Shown one piece after another: positions 6,902 through 14,226 of a stretch of 21,611 bases of DNA. The notes under the pieces were generated by a model. It saw only the letters and a program-made list of their open reading frames with translations. It ran no database searches and had not been told where the DNA came from. Both the position numbers and the translations under genes were made by a program. The stretch comes from CAYSLU01 sp964431965 (lineage in GTDB: Bacteria > Verrucomicrobiota > Kiritimatiellia > CAIKKV01 > CAYSLU01): assembly GCA_964431965.1 (NCBI GenBank), contig CAYSLU010000090.1:1-21611 (forward strand), in the 5' to 3' direction. Position 1 is the stretch's first letter, and each line of letters starts with the position of its first letter.

Positions 6902-8770
6902 ATGCTCGGGCTCGAAAATGCAGCCATCACGCTCCGCGCGAGCCCGGACGGGCGCGCCGTCACGCTCGTCGATCGCATCCGCAAGACCGAGTGGCGGATC
7001 GATCCGTCACGTCGAACGTTCTCCCCGCGTCGACCGGACGGCACCGCCGGAAGTGCGGAGTCGCTCCCGAACGGCCAGGCCGAGCGTTCGGGCGACGCCA
7101 TCGTTGCCTCGTACATGGTCGGAACGTCGCGGGTTCAGATGCGGTGGTCGCTCGGCGCCGACCATGTGCGCGTCCGCCTGGACGTGGAGGGGGACGGCCT
7201 CGCCTCCGTGGATCTGCCCGGCGTCTTCCGGCCGGCCTCCGGCCGGCCGCAGCTGCTGCTTCCCCTCTATCAGGGCGTTCTGTACCGGGGCGGCGACGAC
7301 CCATGGGAAGAGACGCGGGCCGCCGGCGCGCACGGCCGGCTTTCGCTTTCGATGGCGGCCGCGCTCGCGCCGGCCGGCGCGCTGCTGGCAACGGCCGAGG
7401 ATCTGGCCGACTGGCAATGCCGGTTCGGCGAGGATGGCGACGGATCGTATTTCACCTTCCAGGCCGACCGCTGCCCCGCGGACGGCTGGTACACGCGCGA
7501 AGTCCGCCTCTATCCCGTCGACCCGGACATCACGGCGATCGCGAAGCGCTACCGCGCGCGGCTGCGCGAGCGCAACGAGTTCGTCGGCTGGGAGGAGAAG
7601 ATCGCCCGGAAGCCGATCCTGGAGAACCTGTTCGGCGGGCTCATGGCCTTCATCGGCTACAACAAGGCGCCGGACGTGGACTATGTCGGATACGCGCGGC
7701 GCCTGCACGACGCCGGCTTCGAGCGTGTGCTGTACTACCCGGTCCGCATGTGCAACTACTCGCTCGACTTCCAGATGGGCGGCGACGCGCCGATCTGGAT
7801 GACGGACGACGAGCTGGCGCGCCTCCACGCCATACCCGGCGCGATGCTGGCGCCCTGGGGCTGGTTTATCGAGGGGCTCGACGACGGCTCCGAGCGCATG
7901 GCGCGGATCTACCGCCGCGATGCGGCCGGGAACCCGTACAACGGGTGGCGCATCGAGCAGCAGCAGTGGAAGCTCGTGTGCATTTCGTCCCAGGTGGAGG
8001 AGAGCCGACGCCGCTTCGAGGGCGACCTGCGCGCGATGGACTGGATTCATTACGACGTCAACGCCACCCGGCTCGGCCAGGCGCCCTGCTTCGCCGCGGC
8101 GCACGACCTCCACGGCGGGCGCCCGCTCGGCAGCCGGGGCGACACCGAGTGGACGCGCCTCCTCCTCGGCCCCGACACGAACGGCAACCGCATCGTGTCG
8201 AGCGAGGGCTTCATCGACCGCTACGCCGTCAGCTACGACATCGGCACGACCAAGCTGATCCCCGCGTGGGGCCACAGCCTGTTCATCCCCGTCCCGCTCA
8301 CCATGCTCGCGCTGCACGACTCGTGCGTCCACGACTGGTGGGAGGTGTACAACTACAACCTGATTCCGGGCATGCCTCCGATGCCGCAGCGGATCGGCCT
8401 GGTCGGCTCCGGCCTCGCCCGCAAGAAGGCGGCCATGGACGCGCTCTACGGCTCCCCGCCCAACGTGTTCCCGTTCGGCCGGCAGTACGCGTGGACAGAC
8501 GTCGCCACCCGGCGGACCTTCTCGTTCACGATCCACCTAGACGACGCGGAGGTGCAAAGCGCGCTGGCCGCCGCCCTGCCCGTCACGCGCCTGCACCGGC
8601 GGATCGGCAAGCAGGAGCTCGTGTCCTTCCGGTTCCTCGGCCCGGACTATGCCCTGCAGGAATCGGTCTTCGCGGATGGCACGCGCGTGGTGGCGAACGT
8701 CGGCGACCGCCCGCGCGCGGCGGACGGGATCGATCCCGTTCCCCCCGACACGTGGCTGGAGCGCCGGTGA
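6902..8770 (+). CDS. Large hydrolase-like protein, probable TIM-barrel core, family not identified
   Basis: A 622-aa protein with no signal peptide. The first roughly 220 residues are beta-rich, like the N-terminal sandwich of many glycoside hydrolases. From about 235 the pattern suggests a barrel: MAFIGYNKAPDVDYVGYARRL, FERVLYYPVRM, MLAPWGWF, then MDWIHYDVNA with Asp385, and IVSSEGFIDRYA with Glu435. An acidic residue in each of these strand ends could be catalytic. A short beta tail follows. The arrangement faintly recalls GH101-like or DUF5696-type proteins, but I would not assign it. The start is firm, with AGGAGG at 6891-6896 before ATG 6902. It stands alone on its strand and ends at a strong hairpin. 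Cytoplasmic location is inferred from the missing signal. Confidence 0.6.
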   Translation: MLGLENAAITLRASPDGRAVTLVDRIRKTEWRIDPSRRTFSPRRPDGTAGSAESLPNGQAERSGDAIVASYMVGTSRVQMRWSLGADHVRVRLDVEGDGLASVDLPGVFRPASGRPQLLLPLYQGVLYRGGDDPWEETRAAGAHGRLSLSMAAALAPAGALLATAEDLADWQCRFGEDGDGSYFTFQADRCPADGWYTREVRLYPVDPDITAIAKRYRARLRERNEFVGWEEKIARKPILENLFGGLMAFIGYNKAPDVDYVGYARRLHDAGFERVLYYPVRMCNYSLDFQMGGDAPIWMTDDELARLHAIPGAMLAPWGWFIEGLDDGSERMARIYRRDAAGNPYNGWRIEQQQWKLVCISSQVEESRRRFEGDLRAMDWIHYDVNATRLGQAPCFAAAHDLHGGRPLGSRGDTEWTRLLLGPDTNGNRIVSSEGFIDRYAVSYDIGTTKLIPAWGHSLFIPVPLTMLALHDSCVHDWWEVYNYNLIPGMPPMPQRIGLVGSGLARKKAAMDALYGSPPNVFPFGRQYAWTDVATRRTFSFTIHLDDAEVQSALAAALPVTRLHRRIGKQELVSFRFLGPDYALQESVFADGTRVVANVGDRPRAADGIDPVPPDTWLERR

Positions 8771-8784
8771 GTTGAAACGGAACC

Positions 8785-8809
8785 GGCCCGCGCCCGGAGG
8801 GCGCGGGCC
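8785..8809. terminator. Perfect 11-bp GC hairpin between convergent genes
   Basis: GGCCCGCGCCC (8785-8795) pairs perfectly with GGGCGCGGGCC (8799-8809) around a GGA loop. It lies between the stop codons of the hydrolase-like gene (8770) and the amidohydrolase gene (8846), so it can act on transcripts from both sides. The T-tract after it is poor on both strands. Very stable GC stems at convergent ends commonly mark transcript 3' ends. Confidence 0.55.
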
Positions 8810-8845
8810 ACCTCGGGCGACCACAGGGAACGGCTTCGATCCAGC

Positions 8846-9646
8846 TCAGCGCGCCAGCTTGGCGCCCGGCACCGGCAGCCCGAAGAGCTTCGCGGCGTTG
8901 TCGTAGAGGATCAGCCGCTTCTCCGCGTCCGTGATCCGGGCGAAGAGCACCTTCCCGATCTGGTGGGTGAGTGAAAACGTCGGCGTGTCGCTCCCCCACA
9001 CCACGCGGCTCGCGCCGGCCACCCGCACGAACTCCTCGATCATGTTCGTGTGCTCGCGCGAGTAGGTCAGGTCCAGGTAGAGGTTCGGCGCGGAAGCGGC
9101 GGACTGGAGATAGCCCTCGTACGCAAACCCGCTGCCCGAGTGGCCCATCAGGAACGGCACCTCCGGAAAACGCATGGCCGCCTTGTCCAGGCCGGTCAGG
9201 TTGTTGCCCCACGTGTGCGCCAGCACCGGCAGGCGCCGGTCGCGCGCAAACGCCCACACGGGATCGAACAGCGGATGGTCGAACGCGGTGCCGACTTGGT
9301 AGACCTTGATTCCCCTGAACGCCGGCACGGCGAAGCAACGTTCGAGCTCCGGCCGCATGAGATCCGGGTACTGCGCGCTCACGTGGCAGTAGCCGACGAC
9401 ACGGCCCGGGTGGCGGCGCGCGGCCTCGGCGACCTCGTCGTTGCCGCGCCGGATGTCGCCGTAGATGCCCTCGACCGAGCTGACGGCCACCACGTCCACT
9501 CCCACGCGGTCCATCTCGTGGATCTGCTCGTCGATCCCGATGGTGGCAATGGTCGCGAAATCCCCGACGTGCGCGTGCACGTCGAACACCGGCACGTCGG
9601 AAAGAGGGGCGCCGGTCCGTCCGTATTCGATAAGCGGTCGCTTCAC
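8846..9646 (-). CDS. Amidohydrolase_2-type metal-dependent hydrolase (intact metal site)
   Basis: A 266-aa amidohydrolase-superfamily protein of the PF04909 kind, whose members hydrolyse or decarboxylate cyclic acids and lactones. All usual metal ligands are visible: His24 and His26 (FDVHAHVG), His144 (VLAHTWG), His169 (FLMGHSG) and Asp220 (WGSDTP). It starts at GTG 9646 with GGAGG just upstream. The stop TGA of the preceding gene overlaps this GTG (9643-9646 reads GTGA on the minus strand), so translation is probably coupled. The open frame continues upstream to 10204, but that part is out of frame with the real upstream gene. The substrate is unknown. Its partner gene is a degenerate member of the same fold. 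Confidence 0.88.
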   Translation of the reverse strand: MKRPLIEYGRTGAPLSDVPVFDVHAHVGDFATIATIGIDEQIHEMDRVGVDVVAVSSVEGIYGDIRRGNDEVAEAARRHPGRVVGYCHVSAQYPDLMRPELERCFAVPAFRGIKVYQVGTAFDHPLFDPVWAFARDRRLPVLAHTWGNNLTGLDKAAMRFPEVPFLMGHSGSGFAYEGYLQSAASAPNLYLDLTYSREHTNMIEEFVRVAGASRVVWGSDTPTFSLTHQIGKVLFARITDAEKRLILYDNAAKLFGLPVPGAKLAR

Positions 9647-10389
9647 AGCCGCACCTCCGAAATCAGGCGCTCCAGGTTGCCGGCGAAGATCTTCTGCTGA
9701 TCGGCCTCGGGGAGGCCCGAGTAGGTCACGTGCGTGATCATCCCGCCCGGCGAGAAGAACGGCAGGCCCGAGCCGAAGAGCAACCGCTCGACCGGCAGGT
9801 GGCGGGCGAACCGCGCCGGCCCGCCGGCGATGATGTAGAAATGCCCCAGCGCGAGATGCAGGCTCGGGCTGCGGCGCATCAGCGGGTACAGCCACCAGTC
9901 CTCGGCGTAGCTCGCGCCCATGAGCACGACGGACAGGGCCGGGAAGTCGGCGAGCAGGCGGGCGAGCGTGTCGGGCGTGACGTGGTCGCGATGCACGAGC
10001 AGGGGGAGCCGGTGCGCGATGCACGCGTCGAGCATATCGCCCCAGAGCCAGCGCTCGAAACCGATGCCGGCCCGCCCGACGTGCCACACCGCCCGGCCGC
10101 CGCCGGCGCGCATCTCTTGCAGGGTGGCCTCGACAGTCGGCGAGTCCTCGTACGGGAACACCGGGAAGCTGAAGGCCGGCAAGAAGCGCTTCTCGCCTTT
10201 GCACGCCTCGCGCAGCAGCTCGTTGCCGCGGTTGGGCGCGCCGTTGCCCGCCGTAAAGTTGCTGTGCACCAGCGCGCGTCGCACGCCGAAGTGATCCATG
10301 AGCCGCAGGATCTCCGCCGGCTCATACGGCAACAGGCGATCCCGCGTGTGCCACGGGCCGATCCCGCAGTAGCAGTCGAACAGCTCCAT
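9643..10389 (-). CDS. Degenerate amidohydrolase-fold protein, metal ligands mostly lost
   Basis: A 248-aa protein of the same fold as its downstream neighbour. Where the neighbour has FDVHAHVG this one has FDCYCGIG (Cys6, Cys8 instead of His-x-His). The strand-5 His is kept (LLVHRDHV, His133). The strand-6 His is Ala159 (LMGASY), and the strand-8 Asp is Gly208 (FGSGLP). The normal mononuclear or binuclear site therefore cannot form as usual. It may be a non-catalytic partner, a regulatory subunit, or use Cys ligands for another metal. The start at 10389 has an AGAGGGAG site about 10 bases upstream. The 4-base GTGA overlap with the intact paralogue argues for a paired product. It diverges from the sulfatase gene. 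Confidence 0.8.
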   Translation of the reverse strand: MELFDCYCGIGPWHTRDRLLPYEPAEILRLMDHFGVRRALVHSNFTAGNGAPNRGNELLREACKGEKRFLPAFSFPVFPYEDSPTVEATLQEMRAGGGRAVWHVGRAGIGFERWLWGDMLDACIAHRLPLLVHRDHVTPDTLARLLADFPALSVVLMGASYAEDWWLYPLMRRSPSLHLALGHFYIIAGGPARFARHLPVERLLFGSGLPFFSPGGMITHVTYSGLPEADQQKIFAGNLERLISEVRL

Positions 10390-10461
10390 GATCGTGGACT
10401 CCCTCTTGTTGCCAACGACTGGGACAGTAGCACAGGCCCGATTCGCGAAACAACGGTCCCC

Positions 10462-10490
10462 TTGACTTGCGGCCGCCGAGATTTCAAAGT
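10462..10490 (+). promoter_or_regulatory. Weak candidate promoter for the sulfatase gene
   Basis: TTGACT (10462-10467, 5 of 6) is followed after 17 bases by CAAAGT (10485-10490, 3 of 6). It lies in the 124-base divergent gap between the amidohydrolase pair and the sulfatase. The poor -10 keeps confidence low. Confidence 0.25.
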
Positions 10491-10513
10491 GCGCCGGTTC
10501 ACAAGAGCAAGAA

Positions 10514-11941
10514 ATGACAATCGCCTGGAGTAAAAGCGCCGCCCCTTCCGTCTCTTCCGTCCCATCTGTCCCTTCCGTCCCCCCACGCCCCCCAAACATC
10601 GTCCTGATCAACTGCGACGACCTGGGCTACGGCGATCTCGGGTGCTATGGCTCGACCATGAACCGCACGCCGGTGCTGGACCGGATGGCGGCGGAAGGCA
10701 TCCGCTTCACCGACTTCTATATGGCGTCGCCGGTGTGCTCGCCCTCGCGCGGCGCGATGATGACCGGCTGCTACCCGCCGCGCATCGGCTTTGGCTCCTT
10801 CGACGGCCGGTGGGTTCTCTTCCCCGGCCAGGGGATCGGGCTCAACCCGTCGGAGATCACGATCGCGAAGCTCCTGCGCGGCGCCGGCTACGCCACCCAG
10901 ATCGTCNNNNNNNNNNGCGGCGTCCGGCCGGAGTTCCTGCCCACGCGGCACGGTTTCGACGGCTACTACGGCATTCCGTACAGCAACGACATGGGGCGCC
11001 AGAAGGAAGCCGACACCTATCCCCCGCTCCCGCTCATGCTCGACGAACAGGTTCTCCAGGAGCAGCCCGACCAGGCCGCCCTCACGGAGCGCTATGTCGA
11101 GCAGAGCGTCCGCTTCATCCGCGCCAACCGCGAGCGCCCCTTCCTCCTCTATCTCGCCCACATGCACGTCCACCTGCCGATCTACCCACCGGACCGCTTC
11201 ATGCGTGAGTCGGCGAATGGCCGCTACGGCGCCGCCGTGGCCTGCGTGGACTGGGCCGCGGGCGTGATCCTGGACGAGTTGAAGACGCTGGGGCTGGACG
11301 ACAACACGCTCGTGATCTTCACGAGCGACAACGGCTCCCGCTGCCGAAACGAGGGAGGCAGCAACGCGCCCCTGCGAGGGACGAAGGGCACGACGTGGGA
11401 GGGCGGTCAGCGGGTCCCCTGCATCATGCGCTGGCCGCGCGGAATCCCGGCAGGCGGGGTCTGCCGGGAGCTGGCCACCGCCATGGATTTCTACCCGACA
11501 TTCGCCGCGCTCGGCGGGGCAGCGGTTCCGGCCGACCGCACGATCGACGGGCGCAGCATCCTGCCGCTCATGCAATCCGGCGGCACCGCGAAGTCTCCAC
11601 GCGACTCATTCTTCTACTACATCCGCAACGATCTCGAAGCCGTACGCGCCGGCCGCTGGAAACTGCACGTGCGCAAGGGCAAGGAGGAGATCCGCGAGCT
11701 CTACGACCTGGAGGCCGACCCCGGCGAGACCTGCAACCGGTTCGACGAGCAGCCCGGCGTGGTGCGCGACCTCACCGCCCGCCTCGACACCTGCCGCCGC
11801 GATCTCGGCGATGAAGTGACGGGCGTCACAGGCGCGGACACCCGCCCCATCGGCCGCGTCGCCAACCCGGACACCCTGACCCACTACGACCCGAACCACC
11901 CCTACATCATCGCCCTGTACGACCTGAAAGACAGAGGCTGA
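10514..11941 (+). CDS. Family S1 (formylglycine) sulfatase, interrupted by an assembly gap
   Basis: About 475 aa as assembled. It hydrolyses sulfate esters. The calcium-binding LINCDDLGYGD motif (Asp35, Asp36) and the maturation signature CSPSRGAMMTG (Cys75, cysteine type, to be converted to formylglycine) are both present. FTSDNGS and the PLRGTKGTTWEGG stretch follow as expected. The ten N at 10907-10916 fall where the family has its GKWHLG or GKWHCG motif, whose Lys and His are active-site residues. The frame is continuous on both sides. The N terminus is odd: no signal peptide, but a Ser/Val/Pro repeat made by the 9-nt tandem units. No later ATG exists before the conserved core, and the ribosome-binding site is weak. 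The substrate (glycan, steroid or other sulfate) is unknown. Confidence 0.88.
   Translation: MTIAWSKSAAPSVSSVPSVPSVPPRPPNIVLINCDDLGYGDLGCYGSTMNRTPVLDRMAAEGIRFTDFYMASPVCSPSRGAMMTGCYPPRIGFGSFDGRWVLFPGQGIGLNPSEITIAKLLRGAGYATQIVXXXXGVRPEFLPTRHGFDGYYGIPYSNDMGRQKEADTYPPLPLMLDEQVLQEQPDQAALTERYVEQSVRFIRANRERPFLLYLAHMHVHLPIYPPDRFMRESANGRYGAAVACVDWAAGVILDELKTLGLDDNTLVIFTSDNGSRCRNEGGSNAPLRGTKGTTWEGGQRVPCIMRWPRGIPAGGVCRELATAMDFYPTFAALGGAAVPADRTIDGRSILPLMQSGGTAKSPRDSFFYYIRNDLEAVRAGRWKLHVRKGKEEIRELYDLEADPGETCNRFDEQPGVVRDLTARLDTCRRDLGDEVTGVTGADTRPIGRVANPDTLTHYDPNHPYIIALYDLKDRG
10546..10581 (+). repeat. 9-nt tandem repeat, four units, inside the sulfatase 5' end
   Basis: The units are TTCCGTCTC, TTCCGTCCC, ATCTGTCCC and TTCCGTCCC, end to end. 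On the minus strand the consensus is GGGACGGAA. Because 9 is a multiple of 3, it stays in frame and encodes Ser-Val-Ser/Pro triplets. It looks like intergenic repeat DNA drawn into the coding region. Confidence 0.7.
10907..10916. other. Assembly gap (10 N) within the sulfatase
   Basis: Ten N bases replace sequence of unknown true length. Ten is a common placeholder. From family spacing, 13 missing bases would restore a full GKWH-x-G motif in the same frame; this is inference. Confidence 0.95.
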
Positions 11942-12060
11942 GCCGGCAGGCCCATGCCGCGCCATCAAGTATCGCCCCCGCGTCCGCGCCGAGATGGTTG
12001 CGAGAAGATCCGCTCGGTGCGACATCGGCGCCAACGCCGCCTGGAGCCAAGCGCACGTCT

Positions 12061-12537
12061 CTAGCCCCGACGATAGGCGCGGGGTCGCCCGTTCGGTTGC
12101 GGCTCCGTCGCGATGGAGCACGTTCGACTCCACTGATGGGGCGCGCTGGCTGCTACCAGGGGCTGGCCCACTTTCTCCAGTCGCTTCGATCTCTTCTTGC
12201 GCTTGTACGCCTGGGCAAACACAAACGCCACGGCTGTACGCTGATCGGCCGCTTCAACAAACACAGCATCCTGCTTCACTCCGTCCCTGGTCAGGTAGCC
12301 GTCCCACACGACTCCATAAAGCTGACCTGACCCGAAGCCTTGGATGATCTGACGGCCGCTTTGGACGAGCTCTGCGTCTATGACGCCGCTCATGCTCTCG
12401 ATGGAGATCAAGTGCCGCTCCCCGGTTCTGTCGACGAGCAGGACGAACGGCGAGTGGTCGCCGTCACTGAAGCAGGCGAAGCCGAGGTCGAGCGCCTCAA
12501 ACGCCCAGCACTGCAGCTTCTTGCTGATTGAGGCCAT
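12061..12537 (-). CDS. Conserved-looking hypothetical protein, basic C terminus
   Basis: A 158-aa soluble protein with no signal peptide and no membrane segment. The middle part alternates like a beta-rich domain (SPFVLLVDRTGERHLISI, then LYGVVWDGYLTRDGVKQDAVFVEA). The last 50 residues are basic (AYKRKKRSKRLEK) and probably disordered. I know no function. The start at 12537 is preceded on its strand by GGGAG; ATGs further upstream (12606) add a non-conserved-looking leader. It is convergent with the sulfatase. The intervening 119 bases (11942-12060) show no feature. Its composition looks less GC-extreme than that of its neighbours, so a more recent arrival is possible but unproven. Confidence 0.6.
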   Translation of the reverse strand: MASISKKLQCWAFEALDLGFACFSDGDHSPFVLLVDRTGERHLISIESMSGVIDAELVQSGRQIIQGFGSGQLYGVVWDGYLTRDGVKQDAVFVEAADQRTAVAFVFAQAYKRKKRSKRLEKVGQPLVAASAPHQWSRTCSIATEPQPNGRPRAYRRG

Positions 12538-12652
12538 GGGTTGACTCCCGGCACGGTCATTCCAGCGCGTTCTCGCGTTGCCTACCATACCACGTCCCGG
12601 CCACACTCCCCATCCGGGGTTTTTGTGGTTTCTTCAGGCAGGGCGCATCGGA

Positions 12653-12658
12653 TATAGT
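12653..12658 (+). promoter_or_regulatory. Candidate -10 element (TATAGT) for the modular secreted protein
   Basis: TATAGT, 5 of 6 to consensus, lies 67 bases before ATG 12726. No good -35 is seen at the proper distance. Confidence 0.3.
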
Positions 12659-12725
12659 GTCGCCTCGCGGCAGCCAACAGGCCCGATGTACGGGCGGGCC
12701 GCCGCGAGATCACCCAGGTGGCACC

Positions 12726-13661
12726 ATGACCGCACGAACAGCCGTCCTCCTGCTCGCCGTACTGACCGCAGCCGCGATCGCGCCGCGACCGTCTGATGCG
12801 GACACCCCCTACTTCCGCGGGCCCGCCATCCGGCACGACCCCGTGACCGTCGCCATGGTCGGCCAGCCGCTGGTGGTCCGCGCGGTCGTCACCTCCCAGT
12901 TCGCCGCGATCAAGTCCGTCACGCTCTTCTACGCCGCGTCCAAGGACGCCGCCCCGTTCAGCGTCGCGATGCGCGCGTCAGGGGGAGCCGCGTATGTCGG
13001 CACGATTCCGTCCGCCATGCTGACGGGCCACGACCGCCTCTCCTACTACATCGAGGCCATGGACGACTTGGACGCCGCCTCCGAAACGCCATGGCAGGCC
13101 GTTCAGGTCCGCTCTTCGGCCACTCCGGGCACCACCGTGCGCCTGGGCGGGTCCTCCGTTCAGACACCCGCGCCCGGCGCTCCGCCGGCCGAGTCGGCTC
13201 GCCCGTTCTGGAAGAAGCCGGCGGTCTGGATCGGTGGCGCCGCGCTGGTGGCGGCGGGCACCGTGGCCGCGCTGAGCTCGGGCGGCGGCGGGGGAGGAAG
13301 CGACGGCGGCTCGGGAACCGCCACCACCAACAGCGGGACCTATGCGGGAACCGTGACGGAGTCGCTCCAGTACCCCGGAGGCAGTCCCAGCTACGCGACG
13401 CGGCCGGTCACGTTCTCCGTCGTCTCGTCCGGCGTCGTGAGCAGCGACAACCTGCGCCCCGGCCAGCACCTCGAGGCGGCGCTGATCGGCAACGACTTCG
13501 TGATGATCTCCAACGTGAGCGAGACCAACGCCACCGGCCAGGTCCGCTATGTCGGCACGCTTCTGACCGGGCGGATCGTCGGCACGGTCGAGGGCTCGGT
13601 CCAGAACACGGCCGGCGCCACCGGCAACTACTCGGGCAACTTCTACGCGATCAAGCAGTAG
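12726..13661 (+). CDS. Secreted modular protein: Ig-like domain, TM segment, Gly linker, C-terminal beta domain
   Basis: A 311-aa protein of unknown function. Residues 1-26 are a Sec signal peptide. Residues about 27-128 resemble a bacterial Ig/Fn3-like module (VAMVGQPLVVRAVV, then SVTLFYAASKD, then LSYYIEAMDD). A Ser/Pro/Ala linker (130-160) leads to a hydrophobic helix (166-184, preceded by WKKP). A hexaglycine-Ser-Asp tract (186-197) and a second beta-rich domain (205-311, ending YSGNFYAIK) follow. The protein may thus be anchored with domains on both sides of a membrane, or the helix may be a post-export anchor. The start is supported by the signal peptide and an AGGTGG before the ATG. 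Its last 11 bases overlap the end of the convergent PsiE-like gene. Confidence 0.7.
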   Translation: MTARTAVLLLAVLTAAAIAPRPSDADTPYFRGPAIRHDPVTVAMVGQPLVVRAVVTSQFAAIKSVTLFYAASKDAAPFSVAMRASGGAAYVGTIPSAMLTGHDRLSYYIEAMDDLDAASETPWQAVQVRSSATPGTTVRLGGSSVQTPAPGAPPAESARPFWKKPAVWIGGAALVAAGTVAALSSGGGGGGSDGGSGTATTNSGTYAGTVTESLQYPGGSPSYATRPVTFSVVSSGVVSSDNLRPGQHLEAALIGNDFVMISNVSETNATGQVRYVGTLLTGRIVGTVEGSVQNTAGATGNYSGNFYAIKQ

Positions 13662-14076
13662 GCGGCCCGCCAGACGCCTGGCTGCGCTTCATCAGGAAGT
13701 ACCCGCCGGTCAGCGAGATCACGATCGCCGCGATTCCGACCAGGCTGCCGCTGCTGAGTTCCTTGACGTCGAGGATGATCACCTTCCGGGCAATCGCGAT
13801 GATCGCCACGGACAGCACCACCTCGAAGTGTGGATGGCCATGGGTGAGATAGGTCTTCATGATCGTCTCGAGAAGCTCGATCCCGATGATGACGAGCATG
13901 AACAGCCCGAATATGTCCAGGAGCTCGTTGACATCGAGGAGAAGAACGGGAGGCGTGACGACCTCCTTGGCGATAATCCAGCCGAGGTCCAGAGTGGCTA
14001 GCCCGAGGACGACTGCCATCATCAGCATGAGGATCGAAATCATCAACCGCTCGTACTTCTTCAGCAACGTCAGCAT
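13651..14076 (-). CDS. PsiE-family (phosphate-starvation-inducible type) membrane protein
   Basis: A 141-aa protein with four hydrophobic segments. The family's hallmark is present: a histidine-rich loop, then a helix with a charged end (THGHPHFEVVLSVAIIAIARKVIIL). PsiE in E. coli is induced by phosphate starvation; its biochemical role is unknown, and nothing here shows phosphate control. ATG 14076 is favoured over GTG 14082 because AAAGGA lies 10 bases upstream of the ATG. The last residues, GGPPTA, run into the 11-base tail-to-tail overlap with the modular secreted protein gene. A TATGGT -10-like hexamer lies at 14131-14126 on the minus strand, about 50 bases upstream, without a clear -35. 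Confidence 0.85.
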   Translation of the reverse strand: MLTLLKKYERLMISILMLMMAVVLGLATLDLGWIIAKEVVTPPVLLLDVNELLDIFGLFMLVIIGIELLETIMKTYLTHGHPHFEVVLSVAIIAIARKVIILDVKELSSGSLVGIAAIVISLTGGYFLMKRSQASGGPPTA

Positions 14077-14185
14077 GTTCACCCCGTCCTTTCGCCGGCG
14101 ATCGCGCCGAAACACGGTGGTTCTTACCATATCCCCAGTCCGGAAACACGCTGTCCTTCCGCCCTGCCGGCATCCTTCATCCGGG

Positions 14186-14214
14186 TTGCACCCCCTTCGG
14201 TCATCCGATATCCT
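14186..14214 (+). promoter_or_regulatory. Candidate promoter of the five-gene membrane operon
   Basis: TTGCAC (14186-14191) and TATCCT (14209-14214, 4 of 6) are 17 bases apart. Transcription would begin near 14221, only about 6 bases before ATG 14227, leaving little or no room for a normal ribosome-binding site. The match is moderate only. Confidence 0.3.
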
Positions 14215-14226
14215 GCCCCCGTTGAG

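Noticed and set aside
7007..8536. A 509-aa minus-strand frame
   Set aside because: It mirrors the 622-aa hydrolase-like gene, which has a strong ribosome-binding site and domain-like sequence.
9647..10204. Fusion of the amidohydrolase with an upstream domain
   Set aside because: The extra part is a shifted reading of the overlapping degenerate paralogue; the GTG start with GGAGG and the GTGA overlap explain the junction.
10907..10916. Frameshifted or broken sulfatase
   Set aside because: The frame is continuous on both sides of the N run and conserved motifs flank it, so this is an assembly gap rather than a pseudogene.
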